A stretch of DNA of 64,000 bases from an uncultured Rhodobacterales bacterium (GTDB lineage Bacteria > Pseudomonadota > Alphaproteobacteria > Rhodobacterales > Rhodobacteraceae): positions 83,334 through 147,333 of the forward strand of contig CAIQOV010000049.1 in NCBI GenBank assembly GCA_903873585.1, written 5' to 3'. The notes under the pieces were generated by a model, which did no database searches, was not told the DNA's origin, and saw only the letters and a program-made list of their open reading frames with translations. Position 1 is the stretch's first letter. Each line of letters starts with the position of its first letter. The position numbers and the translations under genes are program-made. Positions 51,301 through 62,236 of this stretch are shown piece after piece.

Positions 51301-51424
51301 TGGGTTCACCCTGCAATGTCCAGCGGTTCAAAACCACCACTTCGCGCGCCAGCCATTGCTGCAATTCGTCCAGCCGTTTGGTCATACGGCGCAGGCGCAT
51401 TTCTAGGTTCAGATAGCTGGGCAT
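48323..51424 (-). CDS. GH38 alpha-mannosidase
   Basis: A 1033-residue glycoside hydrolase. GHAHIDLAWLWPMVETRRKG (about residues 278-297) is the zinc-binding His-x-His region. CWLPDTFGFSPIIPQLL (about residues 389-405) contains the nucleophile Asp of GH38. GGMWVEPDTNMPCGESLIRQ lies in the catalytic barrel and the rest is the C-terminal beta domain. It hydrolyses alpha-mannosides, probably in the cytoplasm since no signal peptide is seen. The ATG at 51424 has GAGGATTCC upstream; a longer ORF to 51451 lacks a site. It heads the minus-strand run that ends in dxs. No sugar transporter is beside it. Confidence 0.9.
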   Translation of the reverse strand: MPSYLNLEMRLRRMTKRLDELQQWLAREVVVLNRWTLQGEPIAAGHRWQDSGDPLPFAHPTVTVPAHWPLQDTRLHLWLGGEGLVRLKGKTTTTHGLNPPHMDFRPTERAFTIEADCVARLEQGVPNRDAALGRTELVWLEPDLDDFIRMQRQVVELVRTLGGHEVEGWPVPEWFPRRPHPDHNDPHALCPPVMDLAEAAFHRLEWPTETQSYLARVTATAESQSVWKLPKTLAAPQPLPEASRASVIAARDHLRAGLRALQTRFPQEGSIALTGHAHIDLAWLWPMVETRRKGVRTFHTVAQLADTFPEFRFNHSTPQLYDFVRQDDPALLETIKTKVAKGQWEPLGGMWVEPDTNMPCGESLIRQLLYGIGFFDRTFGADKRATVCWLPDTFGFSPIIPQLLRSAGMSAVFTIKSNWSEKNRLPHDLFTWRGLDGSEVTMHTFENPSNGYNAELGPRATLGTWAAYQDRAIIGESLLCYGRGDGGGGPTEEDILRTRQLADFPLVPKMRHVNVTEWFQSIAARATAPLAKWVGEIYLEYHRGTLTTQGRTKYLHRRAERALIGAEVLGSMVALRGGALPAPVQDAWQVLLRNEFHDILPGSSIREVYEVAEAELAGVIEDGTARQTTALSTLAAGMAGPTAGVVIVNPDLQPRPLRLTSAHPLPNGQGVAEGFVLSAPEAVAGLSVTARSSFAEAGPLTVSTTGLENAFVKVSLLPDGTLSSVIDKRTGRECLAGRGNQIWAYVDKPRYFDAWDIEEDYTASGREIGADSIEVTETGPHRAALRITRRFGASAIVQHLRLWANSPRVEFKTDLNWHDRRVLLKTRFPLAVQSDHALFECACGVISRPNHRNTPWDETKYEVAAHRFALMADRGFGVALLNDGKYGHHALGNELGISLLRSPVFPDFLADEGEQSFTYALLPFAGDWLTGGVLAEAQDLNQPLFVQTAQVTDGAWQAVATDAALAISALKPAEDGQGLVLRLYEPAGGTLNPDLRLPAGWHPSATVNLLEEPSADAGAMGPFAIRSVKLLRD

Positions 51425-51556
51425 GGAATCCTCGGGCCGTAAGTTTGCCATGACAATGCTGCGGCAATGCCCCCAAGTCCAGCGCGGTGGAGGGGCTTGC
51501 GTTGGGCTGCGGTCACGTTTCTTTGGCAGATCAGTACGGCAAAACGTCTAAGGCGC

Positions 51557-52261
51557 TTAATCTGGTTGCAGCATATAGCCTTCGCCGCGCACGGTTTGCA
51601 GATAGCGCGGCTGGCGCGGATCGTCTTCGATCTTGCGGCGCAGGCGGGTGATTTGCACATCCACCGCGCGTTCTTGCCCGCCGGAGGGGTCTTTGGGCAA
51701 ATCGCCAGCCAGTTTTTCGCGCGGCACGGGCGCGCCTGCCGCTGCGGCGAACAAGCGCATCAGTTGGGCTTCGGTGGCGGTCAGGCGGATCAGGTCATCG
51801 CCGCGCCACAATTCGCCGCGATCCAGATCATAGCGCACGGTGCCCATGTGCAGGGTTTTGGGAACGGGGGCTATCGTTGGGGCCACCTGCGGCATCCGGC
51901 GCAGAATGGCGTTGATGCGCAGCAGCAGTTCTTTGGGTTCAAACGGTTTGACCAAGTAGTCATCGGCCCCCGCTTCCAGCCCTTCGATGCGGTTCGACGC
52001 TTCTCCACGCGCTGTGAGTAGCAAGATGGGCAGCGCCTTGGTCTTGCGCAGGTCTTGGGTGAAGGTGATGCCGTCTTCGCCCGGCATCATGACATCTAGC
52101 ACCAACAGGTCAAATTCTAGCCCCGCCATCAGGCGGCGCGCTTGGGCGGCGTTGCGGGCGGTGGTGACAAGAAAGCCGCTGCGGATCAGGAACTTTTGCA
52201 ACAGGCCGCGAATGCGTTCGTCGTCGTCGACGACCAGCAGGTGGGTTTGCGCCTCGCTCAT
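51557..52261 (-). CDS. petR: OmpR-family response regulator PetR
   Basis: A 234-residue two-component regulator. Receiver: phospho-acceptor Asp56 in LLVLDVMMPG, acidic pocket VVDDDERIR and Lys in YLVKPFEP. DNA-binding winged helix at the C terminus (RAVDVQITRLRRKIEDDPRQ, RYLQTVRGEGYML). petP and petR are a pair described in Rhodobacter capsulatus beside the cytochrome bc1 genes. Here the pair sits next to ilvE and no sensor kinase is visible. It overlaps petP by four bases (ATGA). Confidence 0.85.
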   Translation of the reverse strand: MSEAQTHLLVVDDDERIRGLLQKFLIRSGFLVTTARNAAQARRLMAGLEFDLLVLDVMMPGEDGITFTQDLRKTKALPILLLTARGEASNRIEGLEAGADDYLVKPFEPKELLLRINAILRRMPQVAPTIAPVPKTLHMGTVRYDLDRGELWRGDDLIRLTATEAQLMRLFAAAAGAPVPREKLAGDLPKDPSGGQERAVDVQITRLRRKIEDDPRQPRYLQTVRGEGYMLQPD

Positions 52262-52758
52262 GGCGTATCCTCACGCAGGCCTTGGTATTGGCGGCGCATT
52301 TCGGGATCCATCATGGCTTCCAGAACGGTGCGAAAGCCGTGCACGGCTTGCGGCCCTGCGGCGCGGTAGGCGGCGCGCATGCGGGCGCGCTGGGCATCGG
52401 ATAGGGCGCGTTCAAGGGCGGCGCCCTTGTCGGTCAGGTGCAAGCGACGTTCGCGCTTGTCGGTTTTGCCCACCCGCGCCTCAACCAAGCCATCGTCAAA
52501 CAGGGTGCGCAGCACGCGGTTCAGGCTTTGCTTGGTGACACCCAGAATGCCCAGAAGGCTGGACACCGTCATGCCCGGAGCGCGGTGGATGAAGTGGATG
52601 GCGCGGTGATGGGCGCGGCCGTAATCCATGCCTTCCAAGATGCGGTCGGGGTCGGCGGTAAAGCCGCGATAGGCGAAAAACATCGCCTCGATGCCTTTGC
52701 GCAGCTGCTCGTCGGTCAGAAAAAGCAGGCTGTCGCTGCCGGTTGCATTGTCTGCCAT
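52258..52758 (-). CDS. petP: MarR-family regulator PetP
   Basis: A 166-residue winged-helix protein. MTVSSLLGILGVTKQSLNRV (about residues 63-82) is the recognition region and TDKRERRLHLTDKGAALERA the wing. The combination with a co-transcribed PetR is the petPR signature. It is divergent from ilvE, and two operator-like repeats lie between them, so it may regulate itself, petR and ilvE. Confidence 0.85.
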   Translation of the reverse strand: MADNATGSDSLLFLTDEQLRKGIEAMFFAYRGFTADPDRILEGMDYGRAHHRAIHFIHRAPGMTVSSLLGILGVTKQSLNRVLRTLFDDGLVEARVGKTDKRERRLHLTDKGAALERALSDAQRARMRAAYRAAGPQAVHGFRTVLEAMMDPEMRRQYQGLREDTP

Positions 52759-52782
52759 GACGCCCCCTTGTTGGGCTGAATT

Positions 52783-52865
52783 TACGTCAGCTCTGCTGAC
52801 ATTCCAAGCGGCAAATTGCCACGGGTTTGTGCGGCCAAACTACGTCAGCCTTGTTGACATTCTAA
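52783..52865. promoter_or_regulatory. Duplicated operator-like palindrome between petP and ilvE
   Basis: TACGTCAGCTCTGCTGACAT then TCCAA (52783-52807) and TACGTCAGCCTTGTTGACAT then TCTAA (52841-52865) are 25-base direct repeats with four mismatches, 58 bases apart. The first contains a perfect GTCAGC-N3-GCTGAC inverted repeat; the second keeps GTCA...TGAC. One copy lies 24 bases from the petP start. They are probably operators for PetP or PetR. Confidence 0.6.
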
Positions 52866-52955
52866 AACGCCACTGTTAGCAAAATACCGATTTTGCGCAA
52901 TATTATGTCCGAAGTGGACCTAATCGCCGCAACATTTGCAAAGGTGGAGGCTGAG

Positions 52956-53822
52956 ATGGCAGGATATGACGATCGCGACGGGTTCATCTGGATGGATGGC
53001 AAACTGGTAGAATGGCGCGATGCCAAAGTGCATATTCTGACCCATGCGCTGCACTATGCTAGTGCTGTGTTCGAAGGCGAGCGGTGCTATAACGGCAAGA
53101 TTTTCAAATCGACCGAGCATTCCGAGCGGCTTTTGATGTCGGGCGAACTGCTTGATATGCCTATCCCTTACACCGCCGCCCAGATCGATGCGGCCAAGGT
53201 GGAAGTGCTGAAAGCCAACGGCTTGACCGACGCCTATGTGCGCGCGATTGCGTTTCGCGGCGCGGGTGACGAGATGGGCGTTGCGGCGCTTGCCAACCCC
53301 GTGCGGCTGGCGATTGCCTGCTGGACATGGGGCGCTTACTACGGCGACGCCAAGTTCAAAGGCGCGAAACTGGACATTTCCAAGTGGAAGCGCCCTTCGC
53401 CCGAAACGATTCCCTCGTCGGCCAAGGCGTCGGGTCTGTATATGATTTGCACCATGTCCAAGCACGCGGCGATGGCCAAGGGCTGTTCGGACGCGATGAT
53501 GTACGACTACCGCGGCTATGTGGCCGAGGCGACGGGGGCCAATATTTTCTTCGTCAAAAACGGCGAAGTGCATACGCCCAAGGCGGATGCTTTCCTGAAC
53601 GGCATCACGCGGCAAACCGTGATCCAGATGCTCAAAGACATGCAGATCGTGGTGCATGAACGCCACATCATGCCCGACGAGCTTTCAGGCTTTGAACAGT
53701 GCTGGCTGACGGGAACTGCCGCCGAAGTGACCCCTGTGGGCCAGATCGGCGAGCATATGTTTGAAGTGGGTGATTTGACCAAGCGCGTCTCGACCGAATA
53801 CGAAAAGCTGGTCCGCGCCTGA
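52956..53822 (+). CDS. ilvE: Branched-chain amino acid aminotransferase
   Basis: A 288-residue fold-type IV transaminase for Leu, Ile and Val. VHILTHALHYASAVFEGERC (about residues 26-45) is the BCAT N-terminal signature. The PLP Lys is in CTMSKHAAMAKG and the ring-nitrogen Glu is in YVAEATGANIFF. FLNGITRQTVI completes the active site. The ATG at 52956 follows GGTGGAGG with five bases between; an upstream ATG at 52893 or 52905 is possible. It keeps the Glu that the aminotransferase at 227 lacks. Confidence 0.95.
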   Translation: MAGYDDRDGFIWMDGKLVEWRDAKVHILTHALHYASAVFEGERCYNGKIFKSTEHSERLLMSGELLDMPIPYTAAQIDAAKVEVLKANGLTDAYVRAIAFRGAGDEMGVAALANPVRLAIACWTWGAYYGDAKFKGAKLDISKWKRPSPETIPSSAKASGLYMICTMSKHAAMAKGCSDAMMYDYRGYVAEATGANIFFVKNGEVHTPKADAFLNGITRQTVIQMLKDMQIVVHERHIMPDELSGFEQCWLTGTAAEVTPVGQIGEHMFEVGDLTKRVSTEYEKLVRA

Positions 53823-53858
53823 TGCCTCTTTAAGGATGGGCAGACCAGCCCATCCTGC

Positions 53859-54284
53859 CTAATCCCACAGGATCAGATGTGGCACCCCGTTAAAGGTTTT
53901 GTCGGCTGACCTGCCATCCGCCCCGACGGTCTTGCGAATTCGGCTGCGGAAGTTCGAAAAGCTGTCGAAGGTGACCACATCCACCGCCTTTTCAAGGGCG
54001 AGTGTCACTTCGTATTGGCCATCTGCTACGTGCCGAAGGTCAATTACCTCGGCCAGAAACGGTTGGCCAAGGTAATGGCCTGGCACGATCTGGCCCAGAA
54101 AGACTGGCGCACGTGCCTCATTTCCGATGGCGGCGTGAAGGGTGTTCCAATCTTTGTGGCCGTAGCTTTTGGCCACCAGTTCCAGCGCGGCGGAATGGGA
54201 TATGTCGCGCCCCTGCGTGGCAAGGTCTTTGCGAATGTAACGCGCTTGGGCCTTTGCGGCTTCAAGGCTGGGAAGTTGAGCCAT
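53859..54284 (-). CDS. Glyoxalase-related domain protein
   Basis: A 141-residue protein. LPSLEAAKAQARYIRKDLAT (about residues 4-23) and ISHSAALELVAKSYGHKDWN (about 28-47) match a glyoxalase-superfamily domain of unknown function. It is likely cytoplasmic. It converges on ilvE with 36 bases between the stops. The 162-base gap to the next gene holds nothing I recognise. Confidence 0.7.
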   Translation of the reverse strand: MAQLPSLEAAKAQARYIRKDLATQGRDISHSAALELVAKSYGHKDWNTLHAAIGNEARAPVFLGQIVPGHYLGQPFLAEVIDLRHVADGQYEVTLALEKAVDVVTFDSFSNFRSRIRKTVGADGRSADKTFNGVPHLILWD

Positions 54285-54446
54285 GGCTTGTCCTGAACGG
54301 GACGTGGTGCGCCGGTGCCTGCGTTGCCGATGCGTCCCGATACGATCAGGGTGCGCCGTTCGTCCCCGATTTCACCAAGTTTGCAGGCGGCAGGGATCAG
54401 GTGCCCTGACGCTTGCATTAGGTGGGCACACGCCTTTGGTCAAGCC

Positions 54447-55445
54447 TTACAGGCTGTCGCGGCGCAAGGGCGTGGTGGAACAATGTAGCCCCCCGCCGTT
54501 TTTGTGGTTGGCGGCATAGGGGATGGTCTGCCACGACACGCCCGCTGCGGCCAAACGGTCCAACGTGCGGTTGGTGGCGCCTTCGGGGATCAGCATTTTG
54601 CCCGGTGCTATGGCGAGGGAGTTCACGATCCAAGGGTCATCGCCCGGATCGGTTTCGATATAGCGGATGCCGCGGGCGGTAAGCTCTTCAAGGAAGGAAT
54701 AGGGCAGGCCCATCGGGTTCAAGATCGCCAGATCGCGGTCGATCATCAAGAATGACACATCTAGGTGGATGTCGTAGCCCGTCAGTTCGACGATCAGCAG
54801 ATCAACCCCTTGGCGCTTTAACACCTCGCCCACCTGCTCGGCCCCTTCGCGGTTCACGCGAACGCCCACACCGATGGCGCAGGTCTTTTCGTTCAGCCAA
54901 GCAAAGCTGCCGCCTTCCATGATGCCGCTGCCCGAAATGGTGCGCAGGATCGGGATGCCGATTTTGGCCAAGGTGCGGGTAACGGCGAGTTCCTCGCCGC
55001 GCCGAATGCGTGCGCCCATGCGGCAGACAATGGCCCCGCCTTTGACCATGATCAGCGGGTCGCGGGTGTAGATTTGCTTTAGGCGGTTGCCGGCCTCGCC
55101 CTCCATGTAATGCACCTCGACGCCGTCGGCTTGCAGGGCGGCCACAAAGGCATCGTGCTGGCGCTGCATCAGGGGCAGGTCGGGCGGGGTGTCAGATTGG
55201 AAGTACCAGCCCACGGCGGGGTCGCCAAAGCTGCCAATCTCGGCCAAGCGTTTGGTCGGGTCGACCACGTTCATCTCTGGCCCCGGGCGGTGCATCAGGA
55301 TCGAACGAATTTTGCCCACATCGTTATCAATCCCCCAAACCTTGCCCCAAGAGGCCATCAGTTCAGACGGGTCTTCAAACGGCGGCTCTGCCCCTGCGGC
55401 AAAGGTTTTCACGGTTTGGGTATAGATCCAGTGGGCATTGGTCAT
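54447..55445 (-). CDS. Amidinotransferase/arginine-deiminase-family hydrolase
   Basis: A 332-residue guanidino-group-modifying enzyme fold. GGSFAWLNEK contains the family Glu region, DIHLDVSFLMID the catalytic His, and GGGLHCSTTPLRRDSL ends with the catalytic Cys322. The set fits dimethylargininase-, arginine deiminase- or amidinotransferase-type members. The exact substrate (arginine, methylarginine or another guanidine) cannot be read from sequence. It overlaps no neighbour and lies 21 bases downstream of the SDR gene on the same strand, so they probably form a two-gene unit. Confidence 0.82.
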   Translation of the reverse strand: MTNAHWIYTQTVKTFAAGAEPPFEDPSELMASWGKVWGIDNDVGKIRSILMHRPGPEMNVVDPTKRLAEIGSFGDPAVGWYFQSDTPPDLPLMQRQHDAFVAALQADGVEVHYMEGEAGNRLKQIYTRDPLIMVKGGAIVCRMGARIRRGEELAVTRTLAKIGIPILRTISGSGIMEGGSFAWLNEKTCAIGVGVRVNREGAEQVGEVLKRQGVDLLIVELTGYDIHLDVSFLMIDRDLAILNPMGLPYSFLEELTARGIRYIETDPGDDPWIVNSLAIAPGKMLIPEGATNRTLDRLAAAGVSWQTIPYAANHKNGGGLHCSTTPLRRDSL

Positions 55446-55466
55446 AGGATGGGCCTTTATGGGGTG

Positions 55467-56234
55467 TCAGACGGCAGAGAAGGCGTTGTCGACGAAAAGC
55501 TGGGTGCCGTTGACGAATTCGGCATCGTCAGAGGCAAGGTATAGTGCTGCGCGGGCGATGTCTTCGGGCTGGCCAAAGCGGCCTTGGGCTGCTTTCAGCG
55601 CGGCTTCTGATACATCAACGCCAAGCGCTGTCAGCTCCTTGACCTCACGCAACCCGTGGGGTGTTTCGATGAAACCGGGGCAGATGGCGTTGCAGCGAAT
55701 GCCACGGTCGCGGAATTCAACCGCGATGGCGCGGGCGAACATATGGCAGGCACCCTTGGTGGCATCATACAGCACCTCGTTCGGGGTGGCATAGACGGCG
55801 GAAATGGACGAGGTGCACACGATCGCCCCCTTGCCCGCTTCCAGCATCATGGGCAAAACAGCGCGGGTCATCAGGTACATGGATTTGACGTTCACATCGA
55901 ACAGGAAATCCCAATCTTCTTCTTCGGTTTCCAAGAAGGGTTTGATCACAATCGTGCCCGCATGGTTGAACAGCACATTCACCGGCCCGAGCGAGGCTTT
56001 GACATTTGCCACCGCCGCATCAACCTGATCTTTCTGCGATACGTCTGCGGTGGCAAAGACCACGCGCTTGCCTTGGCTTGCCAGTTCAAAAGCCAGCGCC
56101 TGACCAGCCTGCACATTGCGGTCGATGATGCCCACAGCAGCGCCTTCGGCGGCGAACAGGCGCACGGCGGCAGCCCCGCAGCCTGTGGCCCCACCGGACA
56201 CGATGGCGACTTTTCCTTTTAGACGATCAGCCAT
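55467..56234 (-). CDS. Short-chain dehydrogenase/reductase
   Basis: A 255-residue classical SDR. The NAD(P) motif is VSGGATGCGAAAVRLF (about residues 13-28), and IIDRNVQAGQ with an Asp after the second strand suggests NAD preference. VLFNHAGTIV stands for the NNAG motif, with catalytic Ser (CTSSIS) and YDATKGAC (Tyr-x3-Lys). Substrate is unknown; it is probably co-transcribed with the amidinotransferase-family gene. Confidence 0.88.
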   Translation of the reverse strand: MADRLKGKVAIVSGGATGCGAAAVRLFAAEGAAVGIIDRNVQAGQALAFELASQGKRVVFATADVSQKDQVDAAVANVKASLGPVNVLFNHAGTIVIKPFLETEEEDWDFLFDVNVKSMYLMTRAVLPMMLEAGKGAIVCTSSISAVYATPNEVLYDATKGACHMFARAIAVEFRDRGIRCNAICPGFIETPHGLREVKELTALGVDVSEAALKAAQGRFGQPEDIARAALYLASDDAEFVNGTQLFVDNAFSAV

Positions 56235-56291
56235 GGCACCCTCTGCTTTGCTTTGGGGGCCAAGGTAACACCGAAGCGGGGCTTGGCAAGG

Positions 56292-57314
56292 TCAGACCAA
56301 ACGCGCCAGCGCCCATTGCGCTGCATCGGCCACGGTGGGGTCGGCGTCTTGGGTCAGGCGCTGGGCGTGGGGCGCAAGGCTGGGGTCGCGCGAGTTGCCA
56401 ATGGCATACAGCACATTGCGCACAAAGCGGTCGCGGCCGATGCGTTTGATGGGGCTTGCGGCAAAGCGGGCGCGAAAGGCTGCATCGTCTAGGCCCGCCA
56501 GATCGGCCAGTTCGGGCAGGCCGATTTTGGGCTGATACCCGATCTCTGATGCCGCCACGGCGAACTTGTTCCACGGGCAGGCAGCTAGGCAATCATCGCA
56601 GCCGTAAATCCGGTTGCCCATCAGGGCGCGCAGGTCGGGGTCGACGGGGCCTTTGTGTTCGATGGTCAGGTAAGAAATGCACCGCCGCGCATCCAACTGA
56701 TAGGGCGCGGGGAAGGCTTTGGTCGGGCAGGCATCTAGGCACGCGGTGCAACTGCCGCAGTGCGAGGGTTCGGGGGCATCGGTGGGCAGGTCCAGCGTGG
56801 TAAAGATCGCCCCTAAAAAGAACCAATTGCCCAGATCGCGCGACAAAAGGTTGGTGTGCTTGCCCTGCCAGCCCAACCCCGCCGCTTGCGCCAAGGGCTT
56901 TTCCATCACGGGAGCGGTGTCGACAAACACTTTGATCTCGCAGGCTTGCTGGTCGATCAGCCAGCGGCCTAGGCGTTTCAGGCGGCGTTTGACCAGATCG
57001 TGGTAGTCTTTGCCCCGCGCATAGGCCGAGATGATGCCGTGGCTGGGGTGGTTTAGCCCCTCTAACGGGTTGGTTTCGGGGGTGTAAACTTCGGCCAGCA
57101 TAATCACTGACTTTGCCTGCGGCCAAAGGGCGGCAGGGTTGGCGCGCCAGCTTTCGCGGTCCTCCATCCACCCCATCCGGCCGTGATGCCCAGCCGCCAG
57201 AAAGGCGCGCAACTGCGCTGCGGCTTGGGGGATGGCGTGGGGTGTGGTGATGCCAATGGCGGAAAAGCCAAAGTCTAGCGCGGTCTTGCGAAGGGATTGG
57301 GTGAACGCTTGCAC
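56292..57314 (-). CDS. queG: Epoxyqueuosine reductase
   Basis: A 340-residue cobalamin and iron-sulfur enzyme that reduces epoxyqueuosine to queuosine in t[20 protein letters not shown] and [14 protein letters not shown] bind the two [4Fe-4S] clusters. [20 protein letters not shown] (about residues 147-166) is the QueG active-site region with the catalytic Asp. The C-terminal HEAT-like segment [15 protein letters not shown] is present. It starts at GTG 57314 (GGCGGACCC upstream); an in-frame ATG at 57368 is less likely. Confidence 0.93.
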   Translation of the reverse strand: MQAFTQSLRKTALDFGFSAIGITTPHAIPQAAAQLRAFLAAGHHGRMGWMEDRESWRANPAALWPQAKSVIMLAEVYTPETNPLEGLNHPSHGIISAYARGKDYHDLVKRRLKRLGRWLIDQQACEIKVFVDTAPVMEKPLAQAAGLGWQGKHTNLLSRDLGNWFFLGAIFTTLDLPTDAPEPSHCGSCTACLDACPTKAFPAPYQLDARRCISYLTIEHKGPVDPDLRALMGNRIYGCDDCLAACPWNKFAVAASEIGYQPKIGLPELADLAGLDDAAFRARFAASPIKRIGRDRFVRNVLYAIGNSRDPSLAPHAQRLTQDADPTVADAAQWALARLV

Positions 57315-57499
57315 GGGTCCGCCTTGGGTTTGGGCCCTTATGTGGCGGCTTGCAGGGCGAATGGTCAAGCGCGGCTTTTTTTATGGGCGGGCGGCTTGGT
57401 GGATTGCAAATCACCAAAATCATACCCAGATCAAAGACGAGGCCGAAAGGATGTGCTGCAATCGTGGGCATCTTTGGGGCGCTTGATAAGGAGATACTC

Positions 57500-60110
<2,611 letters not shown>

Positions 60111-60112
<2 letters not shown>

Positions 60113-60137
60113 AAAGGGGGGCTTCGGCCCCCTTTTT
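60111..60137 (+). terminator. Intrinsic terminator of clpB
   Basis: AAAAAGGGGGGC / GCCCCCTTTTT hairpin capped by TTCG and ending in a T-run (60111-60137). It overlaps the clpB stop codon by two bases. Confidence 0.93.
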
Positions 60138-60145
60138 GATTTGGT

Positions 60146-60163
60146 TTGATCACGCCAGATCAA
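60146..60163. promoter_or_regulatory. Inverted repeat upstream of the fasciclin gene
   Basis: TTGATC ACGCCA GATCAA is a perfect 6-6-6 inverted repeat in the 176-base gap after the clpB terminator. It could be an operator for the fasciclin gene. The rest of the gap shows no other clear site. Confidence 0.35.
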
Positions 60164-60313
60164 CCAACCGTGATAGGGGGTGCCAAACGGCCATCCTGTC
60201 AGACTGACCTTCTGTGCAAGCCCCGATCACGCGAATTTCACACTGATCTAAGGGCGGTGCTGATGCGTTCTGAATATGCCGAACAACGGCAAAACCAGAA
60301 TGGAGTCTTTCAT

Positions 60314-60793
60314 ATGATCCGCAGAACTTTCCTCGCCCTGACCGTCGCTGCATCGTTCCTGTCTGCCCCGGCCTTTGCGCAAGACAAGGATATTGTTGAC
60401 ACCGCCGTTGCTGCTGGCAACTTCACCACGCTGACCGCCGCGCTAACGGCGGCTGGTCTGGTGGATACCCTGAAGGGCGCTGGCCCCTTCACCGTTTTCG
60501 CCCCGACCGACGCTGCCTTTGCAGCCTTGCCCGCTGGCACGGTCGAAGACCTGCTGAAGCCGGAAAACAAGGATAAGCTGGTCGCAATCCTGACCTATCA
60601 CGTGCTGCCGGGCAAAGTGATGTCGAGCGACCTGACCGAAGGCCTTAAGGCCAAGACCGTGAATGGTGCCGAAGTGACCATCACGCTGGATGGTGGGGCC
60701 AAGGTGAATGGTGCTGTGATCTCGACCGCGGATATCGTTGCGTCGAACGGCGTCATTCTTGTGATCGACTCGGTTATTCTGCCGCCCATGTAA
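60314..60793 (+). CDS. Secreted fasciclin-domain protein
   Basis: A 159-residue protein. Signal [20 protein letters not shown] ends at AFA-Q. A single FAS1 domain follows: [20 protein letters not shown] (H1-type region), [20 protein letters not shown] and the [13 protein letters not shown] and [12 protein letters not shown] ends. FAS1 domains mediate adhesion or bind ligands in the envelope. The ATG at 60314 follows GGAG. It is monocistronic, ended by a strong terminator. Confidence 0.93.
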   Translation: MIRRTFLALTVAASFLSAPAFAQDKDIVDTAVAAGNFTTLTAALTAAGLVDTLKGAGPFTVFAPTDAAFAALPAGTVEDLLKPENKDKLVAILTYHVLPGKVMSSDLTEGLKAKTVNGAEVTITLDGGAKVNGAVISTADIVASNGVILVIDSVILPPM

Positions 60794-60814
60794 TGTAACG
60801 GCTAACGCGTTTTG

Positions 60815-60846
60815 GCCCGCCCCTCATCGCAGGGGCGGGCTTTTTT
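60815..60846 (+). terminator. Intrinsic terminator of the fasciclin gene
   Basis: GCCCGCCCCT / AGGGGCGGGC stem (60815-60824 with 60831-60840), 6-base loop, then TTTTTT. Confidence 0.93.
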
Positions 60847-60934
60847 GTGGCTTGGGTAAGGTGGCGGGGGCATTTGCCCTTTTGACTTTGCAAAGCTTTG
60901 CCTGATATTGGGTCTTAGGTGAGGTGCATTGCAA

Positions 60935-62128
60935 ATGTCGATCAGTGAAAATCTGCTTTTAGCCATGTTCGTCATTTTTGCCCTGCCATGGGCTGTTTGG
61001 CGCGCATTGGGTGGTACGGTTATTCTTCCCTTGGTTGTGGTGCAAATCATTGCGGGCGTTCTGCTTGGCCCCGGTGTTTTGGGCGCTTGGTCGCCTGATA
61101 TTTACAACGGCCTTTTCCGCCCTGACGTGATTGCTGGCATCAATGCCGTGGCCCAATGGGCCGTGATCCTGTTCGTTTTTGTCGCAGGCCTAGAATTAGA
61201 CGTGACCGACGCGTGGAACAAACGCCGCGAAACCTCGGTTGCGGCGGGATTTGCTTTGGTGGTGCCGCTGGTTTTCGGCGCTCTGGTGGCATGGGGCATG
61301 GTGCAATCGTCGGGATGGGTGGGCGATAAAGGGCAGGTTTGGCAGACGGTGCTGGGCATAGGCATGGCCTGCGCAGTCACGGCCCTGCCGATCTTGCTGC
61401 TATTTCTGGGCCAGTTGGGATTGCTGCGCCAACCCTTGGGCCAACGCATTCTGCGCTATGCCAGTTTGGACGATGTGGCGATTTGGGGTGTCATGGCGCT
61501 GATCTTGCTGGATTGGCACCGCTTCGGGATGCAACTGGGCTATTTCGTGATCTTCCCGATTGCCGCCCTTGCCATGCGCTGGCTGATCCCCCGTCTGCGC
61601 GAGTCTGATCGGTGGTATGTCGGCCTGATCTGGCTGGCAGCGAATGCCTTTATCGCTGACTGGGCTGGATTGCATTTTATGGTCGGGGCCTTCCTGTCAG
61701 GTGCCGTGCTAGAGGCGCGCTGGTTTGACCATAAGAAGGTCGATGATTTTCACGCTGCTGTTCTGGTCGCGCTGATGCCCGTCTACTTCCTATCGACCGG
61801 CCTGCGCACCAATTGGGATCTGGGTGGCCCGATGGTTTTCGTCGCCGCTGGCGTTTTGCTGGCGGCGGCTGTGGTGGGCAAACTGGTGGGCGTGCATATC
61901 GCGGGCCGTATCTTGGGCTGGCGGCGCACCGACACTTGGGCGATCGGCTGGCTGTTGCAGACCAAAGCGCTGATCATGATCATCTTCGCCAATATCTTGT
62001 TGGAAAAGGGCATCATATCCGCCGCGACCTTTACCGCCCTGCTGCTGATGGCGGTGGCCAGTACGCTGTTGACGATGCCCATCCTGACTTGGCTGCTGAA
62101 AGGTGCTGGCCATAAAGCGCACCGCTAA
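60935..62128 (+). CDS. Cation/proton antiporter (CPA2-type)
   Basis: A 397-residue inner-membrane protein with about twelve hydrophobic helices. ILPLVVVQIIAGVLLGPGVL near the N terminus, FVAGLELDV (about 90-98) and ASLDDVAIWGVMALILLDW (with the Asp pair typical of the ion site) fit Na+/H+ exchangers of the KefB/NapA type. No RCK/TrkA-N regulatory domain follows, so it is shorter than KefB. The ATG at 60935 is preferred to TTG 60929. The ion is unknown. Confidence 0.85.
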   Translation: MSISENLLLAMFVIFALPWAVWRALGGTVILPLVVVQIIAGVLLGPGVLGAWSPDIYNGLFRPDVIAGINAVAQWAVILFVFVAGLELDVTDAWNKRRETSVAAGFALVVPLVFGALVAWGMVQSSGWVGDKGQVWQTVLGIGMACAVTALPILLLFLGQLGLLRQPLGQRILRYASLDDVAIWGVMALILLDWHRFGMQLGYFVIFPIAALAMRWLIPRLRESDRWYVGLIWLAANAFIADWAGLHFMVGAFLSGAVLEARWFDHKKVDDFHAAVLVALMPVYFLSTGLRTNWDLGGPMVFVAAGVLLAAAVVGKLVGVHIAGRILGWRRTDTWAIGWLLQTKALIMIIFANILLEKGIISAATFTALLLMAVASTLLTMPILTWLLKGAGHKAHR

Positions 62129-62236
62129 CCCGTGTTAACGACTGTTTCAGCCCGCTGACGCAGGTGTGAGACAAGATGATTTTGTCTTTTCGCCGTTTTG
62201 CTTCATCTTACATGGGCAACAAGACAGGAGCGGAAG

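Noticed and set aside
57315..57499. Heat-shock (sigma-32) promoter for clpB
   Set aside because: A CTTG at 57395 is followed by no good -10 at the right spacing (the nearest candidate is about 20 bases away), so I do not call it.
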